A stretch of 64,000 nt of DNA. It comes from Propionivibrio dicarboxylicus (GTDB lineage Bacteria > Pseudomonadota > Gammaproteobacteria > Burkholderiales > Rhodocyclaceae). How positions within the stretch are numbered: the first letter of the stretch is position 1; each line of letters opens with the position of its first letter. Below are positions 15,297 through 24,053 of the stretch, in pieces. Location: contig NZ_FNCY01000002.1 in the NCBI RefSeq assembly GCF_900099695.1, forward strand, positions 62,001 through 126,000. The letters run 5' to 3'. Below the pieces are notes generated by a model. That model had not been told where the DNA came from, did no database searches, and was given only the letters and a program-made list of their open reading frames with translations. The position numbers and the translations under genes were made by a program.

Positions 15297-17300
15297 TCAC
15301 TGCGGCCCGGAAAATTCCGGATTCTTGTTATAGAACTCGAAGCATTGCTTCATCAAGGCCGTCTGGACCGCATCGAGCACACCGAACTCGATGCCGCACT
15401 GGTAGCTGCCCCCGACCTTTCTTTGCCAGGCGATCTTGCCCTCGACGCGCAGGGGTTCCTGCTTCTCATAAACGGCCAGGTCGTCATGGGGAAGATAAAG
15501 CGCCAGTTCGACGCTCTTCGATCCGGAAATCGGTTGCGCCAGTCTGAGCCGCAAGCCTTTCAGCGAGAAATCGCTCGCCACCGACTCGAAGGTGGTGCCA
15601 TTTTGGCCGATCTTGACGCGCAGGCTGTTGCTGGCGCGCGGCACGTCGCGCTTCTCGTGCTGGACCGGCTCGATCTCGAGTCCGCCGACAAAGGTAAAGC
15701 CGGCCATGATGTCGTTGAGCCGCCCGGTCACCGCGCGCAAATCTTCGCCGATCGTCGCCGTCGTCTTGACCTTGAGACCGCTTTCGCGCAAGACGGCGAA
15801 CAGCGTGTCGAGCGTCGCCCGCAGCAACTCGAACTGCGCCACCTGCTCCTGGCTGACCGTCGAAATCGTCCGGTTGGCCTTGGCCGTCTCGACCGCCGTG
15901 CTGGCAATCCCGGCCATGGCATCGGCCGTCTTGCGGGCCTCCTGCTGGGTCGCGTCGACCTTCTGGACGACGATATCCATCGTCGATACGACCTGCGTCA
16001 CCTTGCCCGACAATTGCCCGATGATGTCATTGACCTCGGTCGCCGAGCGCGTCGTGCGCTCCGCGAGTTTCCGCACTTCGTCGGCGACGACGGCAAAGCC
16101 GCGCCCGGCTTCGCCCGCCCGTGCCGCCTCGATCGCCGCGTTCAGCGCCAGGAGGTTGGTTTGCTCGGCGATCTCCTTGATGACGTTGACAATGCGGTGG
16201 ATCAACTGTGCGAACTCTTCCAGCTCCTGCGTTTGCGTCGACGCACGGCTCACCTGGTGAGAGGTTTCCTCCATCGAACTGATGTTCTGGCGAACATTTT
16301 CGATACCGTCACGCGCCAGCCGCTCGACCTGATCCGACTGCGCCAAAGCTTCCAGTGCCTGGGTCTGCACATCGGACGAAATGCGATAGACCTGTTGCAT
16401 CACGCTCGTCACTTCGCCGGATTGCCCTTCCTGCTGCCGGCTGACATCGGCAATCTCGTTCGAGATCATCGCCACCTGAAACGCCGACTGCCCCATGTTC
16501 CTGCCGCAATCGCCGATTTCCTTGAGCACGACATGGAGCTTCTCCTGCATCTGCTCCAAGGCCGTCAGCAAGGCACCGGGTTCGTCCTGCGCGACAATAT
16601 GAATGTCATTGTCGAGGCGGCCGGCCGCCACCCGTTCGGCAACGGCGACCGCGTTGGCCAAGGGCCGGCTGACAAAGCGGCGGACAAAGAGGAAGACGAC
16701 GATCAGGAAAGGAACGCTCAACAGCACCGCCAGACCGGCAAACATCGACACGAAGCGCGTGGTCTGCTGATTCACCTTTTCGAGCGAAATCTTCATGCTG
16801 ACCGCGCCAAGCACCGAACCTTCCGGAACCTGATGACACATCAGGCAATCCTTGCCCAGATAGTTCTTTTGCGCAAACGCCGGGAGGGTCGCCTTCAGGA
16901 AGCCTTTCTCGACATCGACACGCAGGAACGGCTTGCCCGTTGCCAGAACTTCCTTGTCTTCCGGCTCGGTCGCCGTCTCGTCCGAGGCGCCGGGACCGAA
17001 CTGGTTAACGACGTGTTCGCTGCGGAACACCTCCAGCTTCTCGATGCTACCGGCATTGCGAACCTGATCGAGATAAAGCGCACGCTGCCCGATCGACCCG
17101 GTCATCATCATGCCGGTCAGGGACGCCAGCGTCATCTGGTGGACGCTGGCAGCGAATTCCTTCGCCTGCGTTTCCGCGTTGTTCTTCTGTTCAACATAGG
17201 TCCAAACGATCATGCTGCTGAGCAAGAACACCAGCATCGCCCAGATCGTGACCACCAGACGCACCCAGATCTTCTGATTCCGAAACCAATTGCTGACCAT
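15297..17300 (-). CDS. Methyl-accepting chemotaxis protein with c-type heme motif and C-terminal PilZ domain
   Basis: 667-residue membrane chemoreceptor. Transmembrane helix 1 spans about residues 14-34 and helix 2 about 183-207; between them is a periplasmic sensor region with one CxxCH heme-c attachment motif (CLMCH, residues 152-156), near [11 protein letters not shown]. Then come HAMP-like residues, a methyl-accepting signalling domain with the conserved tip [18 protein letters not shown] and [15 protein letters not shown], and a C-terminal PilZ domain with RDVPR and DFSLKG, the two c-di-GMP-binding motifs. ATG 17300 is chosen because GGTGAG lies six bases before it; starts at 17306 or TTG 17321 are possible. 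Likely senses redox state, oxygen or NO and couples it to c-di-GMP level and motility. No che genes are nearby. Confidence 0.9.
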   Translation of the reverse strand: MVSNWFRNQKIWVRLVVTIWAMLVFLLSSMIVWTYVEQKNNAETQAKEFAASVHQMTLASLTGMMMTGSIGQRALYLDQVRNAGSIEKLEVFRSEHVVNQFGPGASDETATEPEDKEVLATGKPFLRVDVEKGFLKATLPAFAQKNYLGKDCLMCHQVPEGSVLGAVSMKISLEKVNQQTTRFVSMFAGLAVLLSVPFLIVVFLFVRRFVSRPLANAVAVAERVAAGRLDNDIHIVAQDEPGALLTALEQMQEKLHVVLKEIGDCGRNMGQSAFQVAMISNEIADVSRQQEGQSGEVTSVMQQVYRISSDVQTQALEALAQSDQVERLARDGIENVRQNISSMEETSHQVSRASTQTQELEEFAQLIHRIVNVIKEIAEQTNLLALNAAIEAARAGEAGRGFAVVADEVRKLAERTTRSATEVNDIIGQLSGKVTQVVSTMDIVVQKVDATQQEARKTADAMAGIASTAVETAKANRTISTVSQEQVAQFELLRATLDTLFAVLRESGLKVKTTATIGEDLRAVTGRLNDIMAGFTFVGGLEIEPVQHEKRDVPRASNSLRVKIGQNGTTFESVASDFSLKGLRLRLAQPISGSKSVELALYLPHDDLAVYEKQEPLRVEGKIAWQRKVGGSYQCGIEFGVLDAVQTALMKQCFEFYNKNPEFSGPQ

Positions 17301-17477
17301 GACCATCTCACCGCTTTTCAACCAGAGCCTGAGCGCGAACCATACTACGTCGCTCTGCCATTGTCATGCTGTCATGACGATTTATTTTTTTGCCAGCAAT
17401 GAATCGCGTTGAACGAGCGCATGTCGCCCGCCCTGACAATACCCATGGAATAGCGCCGGATGCGGAGAATCAGTTCT

Positions 17478-18908
17478 TCAGCGGCCCGACTTCGCCCCGC
17501 TCACATGCGCTCCGGCATCGTCCGGGAGCCGGACGAAATCGAGGATGGCCAACGCCGAAAAGAGCGCCATCGCGAGAAAGGCGACCTGGAAATTGAAGAG
17601 TTCGAGCGTGACACTGCCGGTATTCAGGAGCGTACTGGCCTGAAGCGCCGCAGCCCCGAGGGCGACGCCCAAGGCGATGCCCATCTGGAAGAAAATGCTG
17701 CTCAGCGTCGAGGCGCCGTTCATCCGGTCCTTGGCGATATCGCAGAAACTCAGGGTATTCAGGCAGGTAAACTGCATCGAGCGACACAAACCGCTGAAAA
17801 ACAACACCGCCATGATCAGCGCCTTGGATGTGCCTGGCACCAGCAGCGCGCAACCGACAAAGCCAAGGGCCACCAGCCAGCCATTGACGATCAGCACACG
17901 CCGGAACCCCCAGCGCTGCATCACCCAGGTCGTACCCGGCTTCATGCAGAGGTTGCCGGCAAACAGGGCGAGCAGCAACATGCCCGACATCGACGGAGAA
18001 AAGCCGAAAACAAGCTGGAACAGCAGCGGCAGGAGGAAAGGCGCGCTGTTGATCGCCATCCGGAAAACCGATCCACCCCACATCGCCACGGCAAAGGTCT
18101 GAATCGACAGCGCCCGCAAATCAACGAGCGGATGCTGCGCCCGTTTGAGATGCCGCACCGCCCAGACCGTCGCGACCAGCCCGACGACGGCCAAAACGGC
18201 CACGTCACGCAGGACGAAAGGCGTGTGGCTGGCCAAGTCACAAGCGAGCATGAGCGCGGAACACCCCACCCCGGACAAGAGAAACCCCGGCAGATCGAAC
18301 GGCCGCGCTTCCCCTTGCGAAACGCCGATCCAGCGCAAGGCGAGAATGAAACCGATCAACCCGAGCGGCACATTGATCCAGAAAATCCACTGCCAGCCCC
18401 ACTGCTCCGTAATGAAGCCGCCTAGCGGCGGCCCCAGCACCGGTGCCGTCAGCGCCGGCCAGGTCAGCATGGCGATGGCGCGAATCAAGCCTTCCTTCGG
18501 CGTCCCCCGGAGCACGGCAACACGCCCGACCGGTACCATCATCGCCCCGCCGATACCCTGCAGTATCCGCGCACCGGTAAACAACCAGAGCCCGGTACTA
18601 AGACTGCAGAGCGCAGAAGCAAGCGTAAACACGAAAACCGCCCCGCCAAAAACGCGCCGGGGACCGAAACGTTCGGAAATCCAGCCGCTCAGGGGAATGA
18701 AGACTGCCATGGCGAGCATGTAGGCACTCATGCCGGTCGACATCTCGACGGTCTGCGCGCCAAAGCTTCGAGCCATTTCCGGCAAGGCTGTCGTAATGAC
18801 CGTCGCATCGAGAAATTCCATGAAATAGGCGCCGGCAACGAGCCACACGACCCCGGGATGATCGACGCAGGAAGACTCTGGATCTTTTTCAGACACGGAC
18901 GGAATCAC
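17478..18908 (-). CDS. DHA2-family (EmrB/QacA-like) MFS efflux transporter
   Basis: Proton-driven drug exporter of the 14-helix DHA2 group, about 476 residues. Motif FMEFLDATVITTALPEMARS lies in helix 1, GWISERFGPRRVFGGAV is the A-motif between helices 2 and 3, and APVLGPPLGGFITEQWGWQW is motif C (antiporter motif) in helix 5. The start is uncertain: no ATG lies close upstream of helix 1. GTG at 18908 gives a family-typical length, and the frame stays open to 19121. Without an adjacent membrane-fusion (EmrA-like) gene it may act alone or with a distant partner. Substrate unknown. Confidence 0.85.
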   Translation of the reverse strand: MIPSVSEKDPESSCVDHPGVVWLVAGAYFMEFLDATVITTALPEMARSFGAQTVEMSTGMSAYMLAMAVFIPLSGWISERFGPRRVFGGAVFVFTLASALCSLSTGLWLFTGARILQGIGGAMMVPVGRVAVLRGTPKEGLIRAIAMLTWPALTAPVLGPPLGGFITEQWGWQWIFWINVPLGLIGFILALRWIGVSQGEARPFDLPGFLLSGVGCSALMLACDLASHTPFVLRDVAVLAVVGLVATVWAVRHLKRAQHPLVDLRALSIQTFAVAMWGGSVFRMAINSAPFLLPLLFQLVFGFSPSMSGMLLLALFAGNLCMKPGTTWVMQRWGFRRVLIVNGWLVALGFVGCALLVPGTSKALIMAVLFFSGLCRSMQFTCLNTLSFCDIAKDRMNGASTLSSIFFQMGIALGVALGAAALQASTLLNTGSVTLELFNFQVAFLAMALFSALAILDFVRLPDDAGAHVSGAKSGR

Positions 18909-19302
18909 TCGACAAGAAGCACCCAACGAGCCCAGCGATCTGGTCTCGATGCATGTACGGTGCGGGGCCAACAGACGTGCGACGGAAATCCCGTGGATTA
19001 TATGACGCTCACGTGCCACCCGACGAGCGCCAATCTGCTGATTGAGCGATTCGGCAGTGGATATACCGGCATCGATGCAACAGACACGGTTCCCGGATCG
19101 ATGCATCGAGGCAAAGCGCATCGCCTCCGTGGCGGCATCGCGGTTGCGATGATGCCTGACACCGATAACTGGCGAAAAACGGGCGAAACGCCCCGAAAAT
19201 CAGGTTCGTTTCGCCCGCGGCGGTTGCCGCAAGAATCCGTCCGCGAGGTGCCAGTGTGCTGCGGCACCTCCGGGGACCCTTCGACTATTGGCCGGATTAT
19301 GG
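18909..19302. other. Intergenic stretch between the DHA2 pump and the DASS transporter
   Basis: About 390 bp without a convincing gene. Frames open here give arginine/serine-rich, low-complexity translations. The recognisable structure is the terminator for the upstream DASS gene at 19175-19217. The remaining part should hold the pump's promoter; I see no clear -35/-10 pair. Confidence 0.5.
19175..19217 (-). terminator. Intrinsic terminator downstream of the DASS transporter gene
   Basis: CGGGCGAAACG (19180-19190) pairs perfectly with CGTTTCGCCCG (19207-19217) across a 16-base loop. On the - strand the stem is followed by TTTTT (19175-19179). It lies 86 bp beyond the DASS stop codon and fits a rho-independent terminator. 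Confidence 0.7.
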
Positions 19303-20733
19303 TTAGATGCGGACAATCATGGTCAGATACGGATAACCGACGCCAAGCAGCACGCAAAGATAGATCGCCCCGAAGATGAGACCCAGGCGCCAGAAATCCT
19401 TGCTCGGCAGATAACCACTGCCGAAAAAGATCGGCGACTGCCCGGCGGCATAAGGCGAGATCACGCCCATGATGCCAAGACTGAAACAGAACATCATGGC
19501 GATAATCTTGACCGGCATATCCGGCACGGCAATGGCTGCCGCCATGAATACCGGCAGCAACGCCGTCGTATGTGCCGTCAGGCTGGCGAACATGTAATGC
19601 ACAAGGAAGAAGATGACCACCAACGACAATAGAATGGCGGCGATCGGCAGCCCCTGCATCGCACCGGCAGCCGATGTAGCGAACCAGTCGAGAAACTTGA
19701 CGAGTTTCAGACCATCGGCCAGCGTCACCAGCGTACCGAACCAGACCAGCACGTTCCAGGCGGCCTTATTGGTGACGACGTCATCCCAACTGATCACGTG
19801 CAGCAGGATCATGGCGCAAAACACCATCAGTGCCACCACCGTCGCATCAAGCTTGAACAACTCGGCACCGAAGATCCAGAGGATCAGGGCGAGCACCGCC
19901 AGCACCGCCATGGTGATTTCTTTGCGGCCCATGGGGCCCATCTTGGCGAGTTCGGCCGACGCCCAGGCCGGAACGTCGTCGCTGGTACGAATCTGCGGCG
20001 GATAGATCTTGTAGCTGAGATAGGGATTCAGCAAGAAGAGGATCAGACCGACCGGCAGGACGCCGAGGAACCAGTCCATCCAGCTGAGATTGATCTTGGC
20101 CACCTTGGCCAACAGATCGATCGCGAGAAGATTCGGCGCCAAAGCCGTCAGGAACATCGAACTCGTAATACAGGCCGTGGACACCGCAACCCACATCAGG
20201 CAGGAACCGATCTTGCGCCCCGACTCGCCCGGATAGGAATCATAGAGCGGCGGGATGTTCTTGATGATCGGGTAGATGGTGCCGCCGCTGCGCGCCGTGA
20301 CCGACGGTGTAAACGGCGCGATGACGAGATCGGCCAAGGCGATCGCATAGCCAAGCCCGAGCGTATCCTTGCCCAACAAGCGGACCAGATGCAGTCCGAT
20401 CCGGCGTCCCAGCCCCGTATTCTCGTACCCCTTGGCAAACATGAAGGCGATGAAGATCAGCCAGACAATGCTGTTGCTGAAGCCTGAAAGCGCCCAGCGT
20501 AGTGAACCTGCCGGCTTCGGATCGACCAGCAGCAGGACCGCCGACAGCGTCACCCCCATAATACCGATCGCGGCGGCCGGGATCGGCTCAAGAACGAGGC
20601 CGGTCACCACCGCCGCAAACACCGCAAAATAAAACCACGCCGCGGGTTGCAAGCCTTGCGGCACGGGCATGAGACACAGTCCGACACCGATCGCCAGCGG
20701 CACAAGAAACTTCCACAATACCGGTTTGTTCAT
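19303..20733 (-). CDS. DASS-family dicarboxylate/tricarboxylate transporter
   Basis: Inner-membrane carrier of the divalent anion:sodium symporter family (SLC13/CitT/TtdT group), 476 residues with about 12 helices. Recognised by WLIFIAFMFAKGYENTGLG near residue 95, the APFTPSVTARSGGTIYPII segment near 137-155 and the second repeat's LTAHTTALLPVFMAA near 400. Such carriers move succinate, citrate, tartrate or 2-oxoglutarate, often by exchange. ATG 20733 follows a strong GGAGGGAGAG ribosome site. The gene appears monocistronic, closed by the terminator at 19175-19217. The precise substrate cannot be read. Confidence 0.88.
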   Translation of the reverse strand: MNKPVLWKFLVPLAIGVGLCLMPVPQGLQPAAWFYFAVFAAVVTGLVLEPIPAAAIGIMGVTLSAVLLLVDPKPAGSLRWALSGFSNSIVWLIFIAFMFAKGYENTGLGRRIGLHLVRLLGKDTLGLGYAIALADLVIAPFTPSVTARSGGTIYPIIKNIPPLYDSYPGESGRKIGSCLMWVAVSTACITSSMFLTALAPNLLAIDLLAKVAKINLSWMDWFLGVLPVGLILFLLNPYLSYKIYPPQIRTSDDVPAWASAELAKMGPMGRKEITMAVLAVLALILWIFGAELFKLDATVVALMVFCAMILLHVISWDDVVTNKAAWNVLVWFGTLVTLADGLKLVKFLDWFATSAAGAMQGLPIAAILLSLVVIFFLVHYMFASLTAHTTALLPVFMAAAIAVPDMPVKIIAMMFCFSLGIMGVISPYAAGQSPIFFGSGYLPSKDFWRLGLIFGAIYLCVLLGVGYPYLTMIVRI

Positions 20734-21446
20734 TCTCTCCCTCCATCTCGGAAAAACCGCGTGATATCGCGCCACATCGAGCGCACATAGCCGTCATCAC
20801 GAAACTGGCATTTCGTCCACATGTGCAACATGTCGACACTCATGCCGCCCGACGACATCGACCAGGGATTTCAGTGTTTTTCTTTGATTCAGCCCCGGGA
20901 GAAAGGTATCCAGCAATCCGGACACCACGGAGTTATACACCGAGATGAAATAAGGCAATGTGCCATTTTTACTTGACACAAGACCACCGCAAGTGTAGAT
21001 GACAGCATCAAATGAAATCCGTCGTGGCGACGCAGAAACGCACGCCTGGCAGCCATGGAAACCGGATACTGGCTACCGGACACACCTATTCCTCACGGAC
21101 ATCACGGGCAATTCGCATCACCGGGCTTACAGCCCGCGCCCTGGCGCTATAGGCCATTTGAATAGACGCAACACTCGGATCGACAAGCGCAACTGATCAC
21201 GGCTCTGTGCCGCAGTCGAGAAAGGCGGTGCCGATGTATCGACACCTCATCAGGAAAGCCCGCACTGCCACTCGCCTGTCATGCCGAAGATGCCGCCGCG
21301 CTAACTCCACCGGCACCATGCCGGCACAGGAGACGTTGTGCGGAGGCCAGCACCATGCCGTTGTACCTGAGGGAATGGCGTACAGCCAAACGCATCGTCA
21401 GACGTCCGCTACAACGAGCCAAAAAGTCGACGCTATGCCGTCCGCT
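20734..21446. other. 713-bp stretch without a clear gene
   Basis: Nothing firm is seen. Base composition falls near 20860-21000, an AT-richer patch that should include the DASS promoter. A 60-codon - strand frame at 20797-20979 has an unbiased, protein-like translation (starting MSSKNGTLPYFISV) and could be a gene remnant, but no family is recognised. The remaining + strand frames are arginine-rich shadows. The patchy composition is consistent with decayed or transferred DNA. Confidence 0.4.
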
Positions 21447-22538
21447 TCAGCCCGGAGACAAGGATTCAACCGTGAACAATGCGGCGCGCAAGCGCTCGGC
21501 GTCGACAGCCCCGGGAAGGAAGTGAATCGACTCCTGCGCCCGTAGCGTATGCGCAACGAAAGCGGCAATGCCATTTTCATCGTGGGGATCGACACCGAGA
21601 TCGGAAAGCCGACGCGGCAAGCCGAGCGCGCCGAGCGCGCCATACAAATTCAACAGCTCGCCCTGCCGCTTCTCGAGCGCCAACTGAACAAGAATGCCGT
21701 AAGCCACCTTGGCGCCATGCAGGAAGCGCTCTGTACCGGCAACAACGGTCAGGCCGTTGTGAACCGAATGCGCCGCGGCCAGCCGCGTAAAGCGCTCGCC
21801 GAGCCCACCGACGAGACCACCGCCGGCAATCACGGCGTCGATGACGCGAACGAGCGCGGGCGTGACCAAACCATCGGTATTGGCCGGCACCGCCGATGCC
21901 CCATCCACCAGCAGCACGTCGCGAATCTGCGCAGCCACCGACAACCCGATGCTGGCGGTCAGCGGCAAGACGCTCTCGGCGTCACAGAGCACGCGCGCTT
22001 CGTACCATTTGGCCAAGGTATCGCCGATGCCGGCGCGCAGATAGTCGGGCGGCGCCGCCGCCAGGAGTCGCGGCTCGACCAGCACCAGCTGGCTGGCCAG
22101 CGGGAAAAGTTCATAACCGAGCGCGCGCCCGTCATCGTCATACCACACCGAGAGCGGCGTCCAGGCGGCGCAGGTCGCGGCGATCGTCGGCACGGCGACG
22201 AAGGGCCGCTGCAGGCGATGCGCCACGGCCTTGGCCGTATCCAGCACCGAACCGCCGCCGACGCCGATCACCAGATCGGCTTGCCGTCCCTCTTCAACGT
22301 AGGCGGCCACCTCGCGCTCGCTGCAATGACCGGCGAATACCTTCCGGCGCGACCGCGAGTCCTGATACAGCGCCGGCAGATACGGCGCGGCGGCTTCCAG
22401 CGCGCGACGCCCGCCGATCCAGAGTACCTGACCGAGGCGCTCGGCGGGGAAGAAGCGCTCGATCTCGCCGAGCGCGCCTTCATAGGAAAAGTAATTGGCC
22501 GCCCCGGGCTGGACCCGGATTCCATCACTTTCGTTCAT
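21447..22538 (-). CDS. Iron-containing alcohol dehydrogenase family, HcxA/YbdH-like hydroxycarboxylate dehydrogenase
   Basis: 363-residue cytoplasmic oxidoreductase of the glycerol-dehydrogenase/group III alcohol-dehydrogenase superfamily. GVGGGSVLDTAKAVAH near residue 85 is the NAD(P)-binding loop, and PTIAATCAAWTPLSVWYDDD near 108-127 is close to E. coli YbdH (HcxA), which reduces 2-oxoacids to 2-hydroxyacids. The Asp and His metal ligands follow in AGIGDTLAKWYEA and FTRLAAAHSVHNGL. ATG 22538 has GAGGGATCGCG upstream. It follows metQ by 13 bp, so it is probably the last gene of the metNIQ operon; in E. coli ybdH sits beside the methionine aminotransferase gene ybdL. A role on 2-oxo-4-methylthiobutanoate is therefore plausible but unproven. 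Confidence 0.82.
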   Translation of the reverse strand: MNESDGIRVQPGAANYFSYEGALGEIERFFPAERLGQVLWIGGRRALEAAAPYLPALYQDSRSRRKVFAGHCSEREVAAYVEEGRQADLVIGVGGGSVLDTAKAVAHRLQRPFVAVPTIAATCAAWTPLSVWYDDDGRALGYELFPLASQLVLVEPRLLAAAPPDYLRAGIGDTLAKWYEARVLCDAESVLPLTASIGLSVAAQIRDVLLVDGASAVPANTDGLVTPALVRVIDAVIAGGGLVGGLGERFTRLAAAHSVHNGLTVVAGTERFLHGAKVAYGILVQLALEKRQGELLNLYGALGALGLPRRLSDLGVDPHDENGIAAFVAHTLRAQESIHFLPGAVDAERLRAALFTVESLSPG

Positions 22539-22551
22539 CGCGATCCCTCGC

Positions 22552-23352
22552 TTACCACGCGGGGAAGACGGAATCCTTGAATTCCTTCTTGATGAACTGC
22601 TTGACCTCGTCATTCTGATAGGCCTTGAGCAGCTTCTTGAGCACCGGGCTGTCCTTATCGGCGGCACGCACAACGATCACGTTCGCATAAGGCGACTTGA
22701 GGCTCTCCATGGCGATGGCATCGCGCGAGGGCACCAGACCGGCCTGGATCGCGTAATTGGTGTTGACCGCCGCCACGTCGGCGTCATCGAGTGCGCGCGG
22801 CAACTGGGCAGCGTCGAGTTCGATGAACTTCAGTTTCTTCGGGTTCTCGATCACATCGAGCGGCGTCGCCTTGAGACCGGCTTCCGGCTTCAGCTTGATC
22901 AGCCCCTTGGCCTGGAGCAGCAGGAGCACCCGTCCGCCGTTGGTCGGATCATTCGGTAGCGCCAGGCGGGCGCCGGACGGAATCTGCTCGAGCGTCTTGA
23001 ATTTCTTCGAATACAGGCCGATCGGGAAAATGATCGTCTGGCCGATCGACACGAGTTTGTAGCCGCGATCCTTGTTGGCGTTGTCGAGATACGGCTGGTG
23101 CTGGTAGCTATTGACGTCCAGATCGCCGGCCGCCAACGCTGCGTTCGGCTGGACATAATCAGAGAACTCGACGATCTGGAGCTTGAGACCATCCTTCTCG
23201 GCGATCTTCTTGACGAACTCGAAGATCTGCGCGTGCGGCCCGGCCGTGACGCCAATCTTCAAGGGTTTGTCATCGCCCAGCGCCGCGTGCGCGGCGACGG
23301 ATACCAGGGCCAGGGCGGCCACCAGGCCGCGAACGAGTTTTGCAATTTGCAT
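22552..23352 (-). CDS. metQ: MetQ/NlpA-family methionine-type binding protein
   Basis: Substrate-binding component of a MetNIQ-type ABC importer, 266 residues. Signal peptide ends near VAAHAALGDD, then the NlpA fold: PLKIGVTAGPHAQIFEFVKK, DVNSYQHQPYLD, and ALPNDPTNGGRVLLLLQ. Most MetQ proteins are lipoproteins; no lipobox cysteine is present here, so this one appears to be freely periplasmic. Start ATG has AAAGGAGAA upstream. Third gene of metN-metI-metQ. Methionine is the expected ligand by family; other amino acids or hydroxy analogues are possible. Confidence 0.9.
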   Translation of the reverse strand: MQIAKLVRGLVAALALVSVAAHAALGDDKPLKIGVTAGPHAQIFEFVKKIAEKDGLKLQIVEFSDYVQPNAALAAGDLDVNSYQHQPYLDNANKDRGYKLVSIGQTIIFPIGLYSKKFKTLEQIPSGARLALPNDPTNGGRVLLLLQAKGLIKLKPEAGLKATPLDVIENPKKLKFIELDAAQLPRALDDADVAAVNTNYAIQAGLVPSRDAIAMESLKSPYANVIVVRAADKDSPVLKKLLKAYQNDEVKQFIKKEFKDSVFPAW

Positions 23353-23399
23353 GGGAAATTCTCCTTTGAATGGATGCGAAATAAGCAGGCGGTACCGGA

Positions 23400-24053
23400 T
23401 CAGCGGTGGCTCAGACGCTGCGCGAAACGGTCGCCGAGGGATTGAATGAGTTGCACGAGGACGATCAGCACGACAACGACCAGCGCCATGACTTCGGGCA
23501 GAAAACGCTGGTAGCCGTAGCGAATGCCGAGATCGCCCAAACCGCCGCCACCGACCGCGCCGGCCATCGCCGAGTGGCCGATCAGACTGACGAGGGTGAT
23601 GGTGAGACCGGCGACGATGCCCGGCAATGCCTCCGGAATCAGCACGGTGCGGATGATCTGCCAGGGCGTCGCTCCCATCGATTGCAGGGCTTCGATCAGG
23701 CCACGATCGACTTCGCGCAGCGCCGATTCGACCAGGCGGGCAACGAAGGGAATTGCCGCAATCGACAGCGGCACGATCGCTGCGCCGGTACCGATCGAGG
23801 TGCCGACGATCCAGCGCGTCAGCGGAATCACGGCCACCAGCAGAATGATGAAGGGCGTCGAGCGCACGGCATTGGCGAACACGCCAAGCACACGGTTGAG
23901 CGGCCGGTTCTGCAGCAACCCGTACTGATCGGTGATGACCAGCAACACGCCGAGCGGCAGACCGAGCGCAGTGCCGATCGCACCGGAGACGCCGACCATC
24001 CACAGCGTTTCGAGCAGCGAGGTCTGGAATAACGCGAGCAATTCGGGACTCAT
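23400..24053 (-). CDS. metI: MetI-family ABC transporter permease
   Basis: Inner-membrane permease, 217 residues, five helices. The coupling motif for the ATPase is EALQSMGATPWQIIRTVLIPEALP near residues 130-153, and the family's GHSAMAGAVGGGGLGDLGIRYGYQRF follows. ATG 24053 overlaps the metN stop by four bases (ATGA). The open frame continues far upstream on the same strand, but that part overlaps metN and is arginine-rich. Expected to form a dimer with two MetN subunits. Confidence 0.92.
   Translation of the reverse strand: MSPELLALFQTSLLETLWMVGVSGAIGTALGLPLGVLLVITDQYGLLQNRPLNRVLGVFANAVRSTPFIILLVAVIPLTRWIVGTSIGTGAAIVPLSIAAIPFVARLVESALREVDRGLIEALQSMGATPWQIIRTVLIPEALPGIVAGLTITLVSLIGHSAMAGAVGGGGLGDLGIRYGYQRFLPEVMALVVVVLIVLVQLIQSLGDRFAQRLSHR

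Noticed and set aside
15267-17402. 711-codon + strand open frame opposite the chemoreceptor
   Set aside because: It lies antisense to a complete MCP with conserved signalling tip; composition is Arg/His/Leu-rich and uninformative.
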